The translations under genes were made by a program, and so were the position numbers. Shown in pieces: positions 17,531 to 25,662 of a DNA stretch of 64,000 bases. Origin of the DNA: JANNPJ01 sp965200525 (GTDB lineage Bacteria; Actinomycetota; Actinomycetes; Actinomycetales; Kineosporiaceae); assembly GCA_965200525.1 (NCBI GenBank), contig OZ241368.1, positions 2,914,001 through 2,978,000 on the forward strand, read 5' to 3'. Numbering within the stretch: position 1 is the stretch's first letter; every line of letters starts with the position of its first letter. A model generated the notes under the pieces. That model did no database searches. It saw only the letters and a list, made by a program, of their open reading frames with translations, and was not told where the DNA came from.

Positions 17531-18799
17531 TCAGAGCAGGAACCGGAAGAGCGGGCTGTCGGGCGGCACCCGGGAGATCTGCGGCGGTGAGGCCTCCATC
17601 CGGGCCAGCAGCGCCGGCAGGTCCTCGGTCCGCCCGAGCTCGATCCCGACCAGGGCCGGCCCGGTCTCCCGGTTGTTGCGCTTGACGTACTCGAACAGGG
17701 TGATGTCGTCGTCCGGGCCGAGCACGTCGTCCAGGAACCGGCGCAGTGCCCCGGGCTCCTGCGGGAAATCGACCAGGAAGTAGTGCTTGCGGCCCTCGTG
17801 CACCAGGGCCCGCTCGACCACCTCGGCGTACCGGCTGACGTCGTTGTTGCCGCCGGAGAGCAGGCACAGCACGGTCTCGTCGCGGCCGGGGTGGACGACG
17901 TCGCCGAGGGCGGCCGGGGCCAGGGCTCCGGCCGGCTCGGCGATGATCCCGTCGGACTGGTAGAGGGCCAGCATCTCGGTGCAGACCCGGCCCTCGGCCA
18001 CCGCGACCACCTCGGCCCCGGAGTCGCGGATCAGCGGATAGGTGACGGCTCCGGCCCGGCGCACGGCCGCGCCGTCCACGAATCCGTCGAACTCGGGCAG
18101 GGTGATCGGTTCGCCGGCGGTCAGGGCGGCGGCCATCGAGGCGGCTCCGGCCGGCTCCACGCCGATCACGCGCACCCGCGGGTGCCGTTCACCCAGCCAG
18201 GCCACGGTCCCGGCCAGCAGGCCCCCGCCGCCGACCGGCACCACCACCAGGTCGGGCGCGCGGCCCAGCTGGCGCACGGCCTCGGCGATCGCGGTGCCTT
18301 GACCGGCCACGGTCCGGAGGTCGTCGAAGGCCGGCACCAGGGTGGCCCCGGTCGTGGCGGCGTCCCGGACGGCCTGCTCAGCGGCCTCGTCGTAGCTCTC
18401 CCCGAGCACCCGGATCTCGACCAGGTCGCCGCCGAGCACGGCGATCCGGTCCCGCTTCTGCCGGGGCGTGCTGCGGGGCAGGTAGACCCGCCCGCGGACC
18501 TTGAGCAGGCTGCAGGCGTAGGCCAGGCCCTGGGCGTGGTTGCCGGCGCTGGCGCAGACCACGCCGGCCTCGCGGTCGGCGTCGTCGAGCTGGTCGATCA
18601 GGTTGTAGGCCCCGCGCACCTTGTACGAGCGCACCGGCTGCAGGTCCTCGCGCTTGAGCCAGACCTGGCCGGAACCACCCGGCCCGGCGATCCGGGCGCT
18701 CAGGCGCGGGTTGAGCTGCAACGGGGTGGGGTCGAGGACGGCGGCCAGGCGGTCGGCGGCCGCCTCCACCGCAGCGGCGTCGACGGGTGGGCTGAGCAT
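17531..18799 (-). CDS. ilvA: Threonine ammonia-lyase (threonine dehydratase)
   Basis: A 422-residue PLP enzyme. The PLP lysine is in R-S-Y-K-V-R-G-A-Y, followed by the S-A-G-N-H-A-Q-G and G-G-G-G-L-L-A-G phosphate-binding loops. The C-terminal about 90 residues (H-Y-F-L-V-D-F-P-Q-E-P-G-A-L) form one ACT-like regulatory domain, as in the short IlvA forms. It converts L-threonine to 2-oxobutanoate and ammonia, the first step of isoleucine synthesis. A single ACT-like domain suggests isoleucine control, although catabolic variants exist. It is monocistronic by position, convergent with gnd. Confidence 0.94.
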   Translation of the reverse strand: MLSPPVDAAAVEAAADRLAAVLDPTPLQLNPRLSARIAGPGGSGQVWLKREDLQPVRSYKVRGAYNLIDQLDDADREAGVVCASAGNHAQGLAYACSLLKVRGRVYLPRSTPRQKRDRIAVLGGDLVEIRVLGESYDEAAEQAVRDAATTGATLVPAFDDLRTVAGQGTAIAEAVRQLGRAPDLVVVPVGGGGLLAGTVAWLGERHPRVRVIGVEPAGAASMAAALTAGEPITLPEFDGFVDGAAVRRAGAVTYPLIRDSGAEVVAVAEGRVCTEMLALYQSDGIIAEPAGALAPAALGDVVHPGRDETVLCLLSGGNNDVSRYAEVVERALVHEGRKHYFLVDFPQEPGALRRFLDDVLGPDDDITLFEYVKRNNRETGPALVGIELGRTEDLPALLARMEASPPQISRVPPDSPLFRFLL

Positions 18800-18957
18800 G
18801 GTTCGAAGCGTAGTGCGGGGTGGTTAGGCCGAGCGGGCGACCGGTCTAGCGGCTCCGATTACTCACGGGTCATTCTCAGTGACTGAGCGTGGTGAAGGAC
18901 TTCGCCATGCCGACGGCCGCACCGGCCCACCCGACGACACCAGGGAGACACATCTCC

Positions 18958-20313
18958 ATGATTCGCCGCGCCATCGGAACCACGCTTGCCGGGATCTGCG
19001 CCCTTGCCGGCCCCTGTGCGACGTCTGCTCTGGCCGACACCGCGCCCGCGCTGAACCTGGGCGTGAGCAGCGCCCGGCAGGGCATCCCGTTCACCGTCAG
19101 CGGTGCAGCCTGCCCCAGCGACTCCGGTGAGCAGTCGGTGCGGTTCTCGTTCACCGACAGCGCCGGCCTGATCTACCCGGTCGGCGAGGTCGACACCGAC
19201 GAGGACGGCACCTGGAGCGGGGCCTCGATCGCCCTGCCGGTGGCCGGCATCGACGCCGACGGCGCCTGGCTGGAGAACGGCGCCGCGACCGGGGCCGGCA
19301 CCCTGAACGCGACCTGCGTGGCCCCGGCCGAGTCGGCCGACGACCCGGGCGACGACGACAGCGGTGACGTCGGCGACGACGACGGTTCCGACGCCACCGA
19401 CCCGGGCGACGACGACTCCACCGACCCGGGCGACGACGACGGCGGGGACGACGCCGGCGACATCGTCACGCTGACCTACGCCCCGGCCGCCCTCAGCGTG
19501 ACCGGCACCGCTCCCCAGCTGGCGGTCGTGACCGCCGGTCACACCCTGACCGTCACGCCGGCCGAGGGCTGCACCGGCGGCGCCTCCGACGTCACCGTCG
19601 CCCTGATCGGGGTCGGCGACGACAACGCCAGCGACGACCCGGCCGACGTGGCCACCGCCACCACGACCAGCACCGGCGCCTGGAGCCCGGTCACGCTGAC
19701 CGAGCCCTCCGGGTCCACCGGCGACTACGCCGTCACCGCGGTCTGCGCCCAGGGTTCGGATGACGACGCGGTCGTGACCAGCAGCTACGACGCCGTCCCG
19801 CTGGGCCTGGGGTCGGTCCTGCTGAGCAAGCCGGTCTGCACCGCCAAGGGCGCCGTGGTCAAGGTCGGCGGCAGCTACTCCGGCGCGCTGAGCAGCAACG
19901 GCAAGGCGATCAAGGCCGGCCTGATCAAGCTCAGCGGCGAGGGGCCGTGGAAGGTCGGCCTGCGCTCGGCCGAGACCGGCAAGCTGCTGCTCTCGCAGTC
20001 GGTGGCCTGCGCCGCGGACATGTTCGACCTCGACGTGGCCAAGCCCGCGGTCAGCGGCAAGGGCGCGATCAAGGTCAAGGTCTGCAACACCGGCCGGGCC
20101 GGCGTGACCGCCGTCCTGCAGACGCTGGACGGCAAGAAGTTCGTCGCCGTCGACAAGGAGTCGCTCGACCCGGGTGAGTGCACCGTGCTCAGCGCCGGCA
20201 AGGTGAAGGCCGGGGCCGACGTCAAGGCCCGGGTGCTGGCCGACCCGCCCGGTGGCGGCGCCGCCGACGCCGATGTGGTGGCCACCTTCACCGTTCACCG
20301 GCCGAAGCACTGA
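18958..20313 (+). CDS. Secreted Asp-rich protein, function unknown
   Basis: From ATG 18958 (AGGGAG 10 bp upstream) the protein has 451 residues with a clear signal peptide (M-I-R-R-A-I-G-T-T-L-A-G-I-C-A-L-A-G, cleavage near S-A-L-A-D). A first Ig-like/beta-rich part (residues about 30-120) is followed by a roughly 45-residue Asp/Gly/Pro linker with repeats of D-P-G-D-D-D. A second beta-rich part and a third domain with paired cysteines follow. No enzyme motif is visible. The Asp-rich linker may bind calcium. An extracellular structural or adhesion role is possible but not shown. The frame is open from 18889, but the signal peptide fixes the start. Confidence 0.75.
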   Translation: MIRRAIGTTLAGICALAGPCATSALADTAPALNLGVSSARQGIPFTVSGAACPSDSGEQSVRFSFTDSAGLIYPVGEVDTDEDGTWSGASIALPVAGIDADGAWLENGAATGAGTLNATCVAPAESADDPGDDDSGDVGDDDGSDATDPGDDDSTDPGDDDGGDDAGDIVTLTYAPAALSVTGTAPQLAVVTAGHTLTVTPAEGCTGGASDVTVALIGVGDDNASDDPADVATATTTSTGAWSPVTLTEPSGSTGDYAVTAVCAQGSDDDAVVTSSYDAVPLGLGSVLLSKPVCTAKGAVVKVGGSYSGALSSNGKAIKAGLIKLSGEGPWKVGLRSAETGKLLLSQSVACAADMFDLDVAKPAVSGKGAIKVKVCNTGRAGVTAVLQTLDGKKFVAVDKESLDPGECTVLSAGKVKAGADVKARVLADPPGGGAADADVVATFTVHRPKH

Positions 20314-20355
20314 GCGCGAATCAGCCCGCCCCGCGGGCGCTGTAGACGATCGTCC

Positions 20356-20394
20356 CCGGGTTCGCGGCGTACTCCCGGTACGCCGCGAACCCGG
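20356..20394 (+). terminator. Strong 17-bp hairpin terminator
   Basis: A perfect 17-bp stem (20356-20372 with 20378-20394) and a 5-nt loop, 42 bp after the stop of the Asp-rich protein gene and 79 bp before the S9 peptidase start. It separates the two genes transcriptionally. Confidence 0.85.
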
Positions 20395-20473
20395 CTTCGA
20401 TCGCACCGCCCCCTCCGGGGCGACGGCGACCCGGGCCGGGCGGTTCGGCCCGTGCCTGGATAGCGTGGGCGAC

Positions 20474-22474
20474 ATGCCTGCCGAGACCGTCGCACCGCCG
20501 TCCCTGCCCGCCGTCCCGTACGGGGCCTGGCCGTCCCCGATCGAGGCGCGCGACCTGGTGACCGGGGCCTCGCGGCCGACCGCGACCTGGGCCGAAGCCG
20601 GCCTCACCTGGTGGTCGCAGAGCCGCCCGGACCAGGGCGGCCGCCAGCAGATCGTGTGCCGGACGGCGTCCGGCGAGGTCCACGACGTCCTGCCGGAGAG
20701 CTGGAACGCGCGCACCGCCGTCCACGAGTACGGCGGGGGAGCCTGGTGGGTGCATCAGGGCGTGATCTTCACCGTCGACTGGGCCGACCAGCGGTTGTAC
20801 CGGGCCGAGCCCGGGGCGGCCCCGGTGCCGATCACCCCGGTCCCGGCCGTCCCCCGGTCACTGCGGTACGCCGACGGGCGGATCACCCCGGACGGCGCCA
20901 CCTGCGTCTGCGTGCGCGAGTCCCACCAGGACGGCGAGGTCCGCAACGAGATCGTGGCCTTCGACGCCGCGCCCGCCGGCGATCCGGTCGAGCCGGTGGT
21001 CCTGGTCACCGGGCCCGACTTCGTGGCCGCCCCGCGGATCAGCCCGGACGGGCGCCGATTGGCCTGGATCGAGTGGCAGCACCCGAACATGCCCTGGGAC
21101 ACCACCCGGCTGTGGAGTGCCGACCTGATCCGCGACTCCGGCGGCGTCCGCCTGGAGAACGTCCGGCAGCGGGCCGGGCAGCCCGACGAGTCGCTGATCC
21201 AGCCCGAATGGGGCCCGGACGGCACCCTGTACGTGGTTTCGGACCGGTCCGACTGGTGGAACGTCTACCGGGTCGAGGCCGGCGGCCTGGTCGCTGTCCA
21301 TCCCGTGGAGGCGGAGGTCGGCCAGCCGGCCTGGGTCTTCGGGCAGAGCCGCTACCTGCCCGTGGCCGACGGCGTGTGGCTGACCTACTCCTCCGACCAG
21401 GGTGCCCACCTGCTGTGGGTGGGTTCGGACGGCTCGACCCGGGACGACGTCCTGCCGTTCCTGAGCCTGAACGGGCTGGGCCTGGACGCCGACGAGCAGG
21501 GCCGCCGGATCGTCGCCGTCGCCGCCCGGGCCACCGCCGACCCGGTGGTGGTCGCGATCCGGCCCGGCGGTGAAGGTCCCGCCCACGAGGTGCTCAGCCG
21601 GCCCTCGGACAGCGGCCTGCCGGCCGAGGCCGTCTCGATCCCGCACCGGGTCAGTTTTCCCAGCGCCGGCGGCCGTACCGCCCACGCGCTGTTCTACCCG
21701 CCGGCCTCGGCCACCGTGACCGGCCCGGCGGGCGAGAAGCCGCCCCTGGTGGTCACCATCCACGGCGGGCCGACCTCGGCCGCCAGCCCCGCGTTCGCCC
21801 TGTCGACCCAGTACTGGACCACGCGCGGCTTCGCCGTGGTCGACGTCGACTACGGCGGCAGCACCGGCTACGGCCGGCCCTACCGTCGGCTGCTGGACCG
21901 GGCCTGGGGCATCGTGGACGTCGAGGACGCCTGTGCCGCGGCCGGCTGGCTGGCCGAGCAGGGCCTGGTCGACGCCGACCGCCTGGCCATCACCGGGGGC
22001 AGCGCCGGCGGTTACACGACCCTGGCCGCCCTGGCCACGCGGGACGTGTTCGCCACCGGAGCCAGCCATTACGGCGTCGCCGACCTCGGTGCGCTGGCCC
22101 GGGACACGCACAAGTTCGAATCCCGCTACCTCGACGGCCTGGTCGGACCCTGGCCCGAGGCCGAGGCGCTGTACCTCGAGCGCTCGCCGCTGTCGCACAT
22201 CGACGGCTTCGACCGGCCGCTGATCGTGCTGCAGGGCGACGAGGACGAGGTCGTGCCGCCGGCCCAGGCCGAGGCGATCGTGGCCGCGCTGGCGGCCAAG
22301 CAGGTGCCGCACGCCTACTTGCTCTTCGCCGGTGAGCAGCACGGCTTTCGCAAGGCGGAGAACATCATTCGCTCGATCGAGGCCGAGCTGTCGTTCTACG
22401 CCCAGGTCTTCGGCTTCACCCCGGCCGGCCGGATCGAGCCGGTCGAGATCAACTTCGCCGAGAACCTCAAGTAG
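20474..22474 (+). CDS. S9 family peptidase (prolyl oligopeptidase / acylaminoacyl peptidase type)
   Basis: 666 residues from ATG 20474; the frame is open to 20252 but that part overlaps the upstream gene. The N-terminal about 390 residues are beta-propeller-like with repeated S-P-D-G-R and W-G-P-D-G-T elements. The C-terminal alpha/beta hydrolase has H-G-G-P-T-S, the nucleophile G-G-S-A-G-G-Y, Asp in Q-G-D-E-D-E-V-V-P-P and His in G-E-Q-H-G-F. Such enzymes cleave short peptides or acylated amino acids in the cytoplasm. No signal peptide is visible. It is convergent with the chitinase across a very strong hairpin. Confidence 0.92.
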   Translation: MPAETVAPPSLPAVPYGAWPSPIEARDLVTGASRPTATWAEAGLTWWSQSRPDQGGRQQIVCRTASGEVHDVLPESWNARTAVHEYGGGAWWVHQGVIFTVDWADQRLYRAEPGAAPVPITPVPAVPRSLRYADGRITPDGATCVCVRESHQDGEVRNEIVAFDAAPAGDPVEPVVLVTGPDFVAAPRISPDGRRLAWIEWQHPNMPWDTTRLWSADLIRDSGGVRLENVRQRAGQPDESLIQPEWGPDGTLYVVSDRSDWWNVYRVEAGGLVAVHPVEAEVGQPAWVFGQSRYLPVADGVWLTYSSDQGAHLLWVGSDGSTRDDVLPFLSLNGLGLDADEQGRRIVAVAARATADPVVVAIRPGGEGPAHEVLSRPSDSGLPAEAVSIPHRVSFPSAGGRTAHALFYPPASATVTGPAGEKPPLVVTIHGGPTSAASPAFALSTQYWTTRGFAVVDVDYGGSTGYGRPYRRLLDRAWGIVDVEDACAAAGWLAEQGLVDADRLAITGGSAGGYTTLAALATRDVFATGASHYGVADLGALARDTHKFESRYLDGLVGPWPEAEALYLERSPLSHIDGFDRPLIVLQGDEDEVVPPAQAEAIVAALAAKQVPHAYLLFAGEQHGFRKAENIIRSIEAELSFYAQVFGFTPAGRIEPVEINFAENLK

Positions 22475-22499
22475 GCGGCCGAGCCGGCGGGCTCGCCGA

Positions 22500-22570
22500 C
22501 CGCAAAGGAGGACCAATCGCTTTCCGGAGCCCATGGACCCGGTCCCCTTGCGATTGGTCCTCCTTTGCGG
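22500..22570. terminator. Bidirectional terminator, perfect 21-bp stem
   Basis: Bases 22500-22520 and 22550-22570 are perfectly complementary over 21 bp around a 29-nt loop, between the convergent S9 peptidase and chitinase genes. The plus-strand stem contains AAAGGAGG, so the transcript would also carry an anti-Shine-Dalgarno complement. Confidence 0.85.
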
Positions 22571-22579
22571 CTGTTCGGA

Positions 22580-23941
22580 TCAGGCGTTGACGGTCCACTT
22601 CTGGTTGGTGCTTCCGGTGCAGGTCCAGATCTGCAGCCGGGTCAGGTCGGCCGAGGACTGGCCGGTGGCGTCCAGGCATTTGTTGGACGCCGTGTTGACG
22701 AGGTCGTGCGTGGTGGCGTTGTAGCTCCAGGCCTGAGCGCCGGTGCCGTTGCAGGTGTAGAGCTGGACCTTGGCGCCGTCGGCGGTCGAGGCGGCGGTGA
22801 CGTCGAGGCACTTGCCGAGGGCCTTGATCGTGCCCGAGCCCACGGTCCACTTCTGGGCCGCCGTGCCGTTGCAGGTGTACAGCTGGACGGCGGTGCCGTC
22901 GGCGCTGCTGGCCGCGTTCACGTCGACGCACTTGCCGCCGATCCCGGTGATGCTCCCGCCGGTGGCCGGCGGGTTGGTCGGCGGGTTGGTGGGCGGCGTC
23001 GTCGTCCTGCCGGTGATCTTGTTGAAGATCCGGGAGTAGGCGTACCCGAGCGGCTTGTCGTAGTAGTCGACCTCCCAGAAGGCCAGCTTCTGGACCCCGT
23101 TGGTCGCGGCGAACGCCTCCAGGTTGGTGGCGTCCGACTGGGAGAAGTACTCGTTGTCGTCGTTCTGCCCGGCGATCGGGGTCAGGCCGATCTTGGCCCA
23201 GAGCTGGGCCGACGACAGGCCGGTGTAGATGCTCGCGATCTGGCTGTGGGTGGCGTTGGCACCGGACTTGGCGTCGTTCAGGGCGTTCTCGCCGTCCCCG
23301 AAGTCCATCGTCATGATGTTGACCTCGTTGACGTTCACCCCGGCCGCCTTGGCGTCGCGCAGCAGCTGGAGCTGCTGGCCGGGCAGGCCGTCGGGGCCCA
23401 CGGCCAGGGTGTAGTCGACGACGACGGCCGGGTTGGCCCGCTGCAGTGCGGCCAGGGCCTGGTTGCGCCGGGCGTTGGCGGCGCTGTTGTTCAGCGTGTC
23501 ACCCTCGATGTCGAAGTCGAGATGGGTGATGCCGTAGGTGTTCACCACGTTGGCGTAGGCCGCCTGCAGGTTGGTCACGTTCGTGCAGGTGATCGCCACT
23601 TCACCACCGGCCGCTCCGCCGAATGACACCGCGACGTCCCCACCGGCGTTCTTCAGGGCCTGGATCTGGGTCTTGTAGGCCCCGACGCCCTGGCCGGAGG
23701 CTTCCCAGACCTGCGAGCAACCGCTGCTCGGGGTGAGGAAGGCCAGCGTGTAGAACTTGGTGCCGGTCGCGGCCAGGTCGGCGGCCATGTCGCCGACGGT
23801 CTCGTCGGACAGCTGCAGGTAGGGCGCGGAGTAGTGGGCCGGGTGGGTGTCGGCGGAGGCCATCTGGGCCGGAAGGGCCACTGCACCGGCGGCCAGGACG
23901 ACGGCCAGGCCGGTGAATCGGGCCATGGTTCGGAACTGCAT
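22580..23941 (-). CDS. Secreted GH18 chitinase with ricin-type (CBM13-like) carbohydrate-binding domain
   Basis: 453 residues: a signal peptide (M-A-R-F-T-G-L-A-V-V-L-A-A-G to A-S-A-D), a GH18 barrel (about 32-315) with the D-x-x-D-x-D-x-E-type motif seen as H-L-D-F-D-I-E-G, and S-F-G-G-A-A-G-G on the preceding strand. A T-T-T-P-P-T-N-P-P linker leads to a C-terminal ricin B-like beta-trefoil with three repeats (G-K-C-V-D-V, G-K-C-L-D-V, N-K-C-L-D-A) each ending in Q-x-W. It hydrolyses chitin outside the cell, and the trefoil should bind sugar chains. It lies 104 bp downstream of the chitosanase on the same strand, forming a chitin/chitosan utilisation pair. Confidence 0.93.
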   Translation of the reverse strand: MQFRTMARFTGLAVVLAAGAVALPAQMASADTHPAHYSAPYLQLSDETVGDMAADLAATGTKFYTLAFLTPSSGCSQVWEASGQGVGAYKTQIQALKNAGGDVAVSFGGAAGGEVAITCTNVTNLQAAYANVVNTYGITHLDFDIEGDTLNNSAANARRNQALAALQRANPAVVVDYTLAVGPDGLPGQQLQLLRDAKAAGVNVNEVNIMTMDFGDGENALNDAKSGANATHSQIASIYTGLSSAQLWAKIGLTPIAGQNDDNEYFSQSDATNLEAFAATNGVQKLAFWEVDYYDKPLGYAYSRIFNKITGRTTTPPTNPPTNPPATGGSITGIGGKCVDVNAASSADGTAVQLYTCNGTAAQKWTVGSGTIKALGKCLDVTAASTADGAKVQLYTCNGTGAQAWSYNATTHDLVNTASNKCLDATGQSSADLTRLQIWTCTGSTNQKWTVNA

Positions 23942-24045
23942 GGGTCACTCCCTGTTTCGGTCGAGATTCGAGAGCGCTGCATCGACCATGTGCCTGACCC
24001 ACAAGCCGCAGAAGCGTGTTGAGAACTGTTCAGCTGACGGGTGTG

Positions 24046-24918
24046 TCAGCTCTTGATCTGATATTTGTCCCCGTAGGTCCTCCATTTCAGGGGCGGGTCG
24101 AGATCGAGGTTGCCGGCCTTGAGGAAGACCCTCTGCTCGGTGTCGACCCGGCTGGTGTCGTCGTGCGCCGTCTCGGTCAGCATCGCCGCTTTGCGGGCGT
24201 CGAGAAAGGCGTTCAGATAGGTGGTTTCGTTCCCACCGGCGGACGGCGTCCGGGCTTTCTTCAGCGCCGTCCGGCGGATTCCGCCGAAGCTGACGGGGTC
24301 GTTGCCCGGGCCGTGCATCACGATGGCGTCGTAGTAGACGAACTGGCCGAGCGCGCCCAGGCCGTCCTTCCGGGCCTGCTTCACCGCGGGGTCGAAGTAC
24401 ACCAGATCGCGCTCGTGGCCCTGGGCGTTCTGGAACGCGGTGTCCTTGGCCGCGGCCTTCCAGGCCTTCACGAACGGCGTCCCCAGCCCGGCGTGCGAGT
24501 CGCTGCCGTTGACCTTGCGCAGAGCCGGCAGAAACTTCGCCAGCCCGTTGCCGGGCTTCTGGGCGGTGTAGTACTCGACCAGGGCCAGCATGTCCGAGGT
24601 GCCCGAGCAGAACCCGATGATGCCGCCGGTGTAGCCGCGCCCGTCGTGGATGTCCTCGAGGTAGCCGACCTGGGCCCGCCAGTCGAGCGACGAGTTCTCG
24701 GCGCTGGACACCAACTGCATGGCGATGTCCTTCTTGTGGGGCTCGGTCAGGCCCTTCGCCGGGGCTGAGGCCAGCACGATCGCACTGCTGGTCGGGACGG
24801 CGATGCTCGACGGGCTCGCAGGGGCACCGGCGCCGAGGCTGCCCGCCGACGAACCGCACGCGGTGCCGGCGGCCAGAACGGTCGCGGCCAGCGCGGCCAG
24901 AGTGCCTGCGCGATGCAT
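24046..24918 (-). CDS. csn: Secreted GH46 chitosanase
   Basis: From ATG 24918 (GAAGGAAG just upstream) the protein has 290 residues with an N-terminal signal sequence ending near A-C-G-S-S. That end resembles a lipobox but lacks the usual Leu at -3. The mature part has the GH46 catalytic Glu in S-S-A-E-N-S-S-L-D-W and catalytic Asp region in D-I-H-D-G-R-G-Y-T-G-G-I-I-G-F. These enzymes cut beta-1,4-glucosamine chains of chitosan. A Ser/Ala/Pro-rich spacer follows the signal. An AT-rich stretch around 24990-25020 in the divergent intergenic region toward the sigma factor likely holds the promoter; an imperfect TACTT/AAGTA inverted repeat is there. Confidence 0.92.
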   Translation of the reverse strand: MHRAGTLAALAATVLAAGTACGSSAGSLGAGAPASPSSIAVPTSSAIVLASAPAKGLTEPHKKDIAMQLVSSAENSSLDWRAQVGYLEDIHDGRGYTGGIIGFCSGTSDMLALVEYYTAQKPGNGLAKFLPALRKVNGSDSHAGLGTPFVKAWKAAAKDTAFQNAQGHERDLVYFDPAVKQARKDGLGALGQFVYYDAIVMHGPGNDPVSFGGIRRTALKKARTPSAGGNETTYLNAFLDARKAAMLTETAHDDTSRVDTEQRVFLKAGNLDLDPPLKWRTYGDKYQIKS

Positions 24919-25128
24919 GAGTCTTCCTTCGTGGACAACTGGACACCTGACCGAATCAGGTTCGAGGAGGAGGCGCAAGACCTGAGAGGCCTACTTAATT
25001 TAGAAGTAAGAATAACTTGAGGAACCTCAGCCGGTCGAAACTGCTCGCAACCTTTGACGCCGCTGCCGGCGTCTTCTTTCTCCCGCCGGGCGCAACCGCG
25101 CCCGACAGCCGAGCCGAGGGGAGAGCCG

Positions 25129-25662
25129 ATGCCTGACGACGACGCGTTCGCCGAGTTCGTCACCGCACGCTGGGCCGCGCTGGTACGGACGGCGTACCTG
25201 ATGACCGGCGACCACAGCCGGGCCGAGGATCTGGTCCAGTCGGCCCTGGAACGGGTGCACCGGAACTGGCGGCGGGTGGCCACCAAGCACGCGCCCGAGG
25301 CCTACACCCGGCGAGTGATGATCAACCTGGCGATCAGTGGTTCTCGGCGCCGCCGGTTCCGCGAGACCTCGCTGGCTCACGCGCCGGAACCGGTCGGGCG
25401 CGACTCCGGGCAGGCCGTGGTCGAGCGGGACGAGGTCTGGCAGGCGCTGCTCACCTTGCCGCCCCGGATGCGGGCCGTCCTGGTGCTGCGGCACTACGAG
25501 GACCTCAGCGAGGCCGAGGTCGCCCGGGTGCTGGGCTGCGGGGTCGGCACGGTCAAGAGCCAGAGCTCGCGGGGCCTGGCCCGATTGCGCGAGCTGCTCG
25601 GCCCCGACGACGCCGCCCCGGCCCGGCCCACCATCACCCTGAGCGGAAGGACGTCCCGATGA
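25129..25662 (+). CDS. ECF RNA polymerase sigma factor (SigE-like)
   Basis: 177 residues from ATG 25129 with a GGGGAGAG site upstream. Region 2 is seen as F-A-E-F-V-T-A-R-W-A-A-L-V-R-T-A-Y-L-M-T-G-D and A-E-D-L-V-Q-S-A-L-E-R-V; region 4 as L-P-P-R-M-R-A-V-L-V-L-R-H-Y-E-D-L-S-E-A-E-V-A and G-T-V-K-S-Q-S-S-R-G. This is the SigE/SACE family common in actinomycetes and directs RNA polymerase to specific promoters under envelope or other stress. It overlaps the downstream membrane protein gene by 4 bp (ATGA), so the two are translationally coupled. Confidence 0.93.
   Translation: MPDDDAFAEFVTARWAALVRTAYLMTGDHSRAEDLVQSALERVHRNWRRVATKHAPEAYTRRVMINLAISGSRRRRFRETSLAHAPEPVGRDSGQAVVERDEVWQALLTLPPRMRAVLVLRHYEDLSEAEVARVLGCGVGTVKSQSSRGLARLRELLGPDDAAPARPTITLSGRTSR

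Noticed and set aside
19330..19470. Asp-rich repeated DNA considered as a possible CRISPR-like or tandem-repeat array
   Set aside because: The repeats are short, imperfect and in frame with the protein; they encode the D-P-G-D-D-D linker, with no spacer-repeat structure.
18859..20715. 618-residue minus-strand frame opposite the Asp-rich secreted protein
   Set aside because: Asp codons read backwards give Val/Gly-rich sequence without motifs; the plus frame has a signal peptide and ribosome-binding site.
24960..25020. AT-rich segment upstream of the chitosanase gene considered as a riboswitch
   Set aside because: Only a 5-bp inverted repeat is present and no known aptamer pattern; it is more simply a promoter or operator region.
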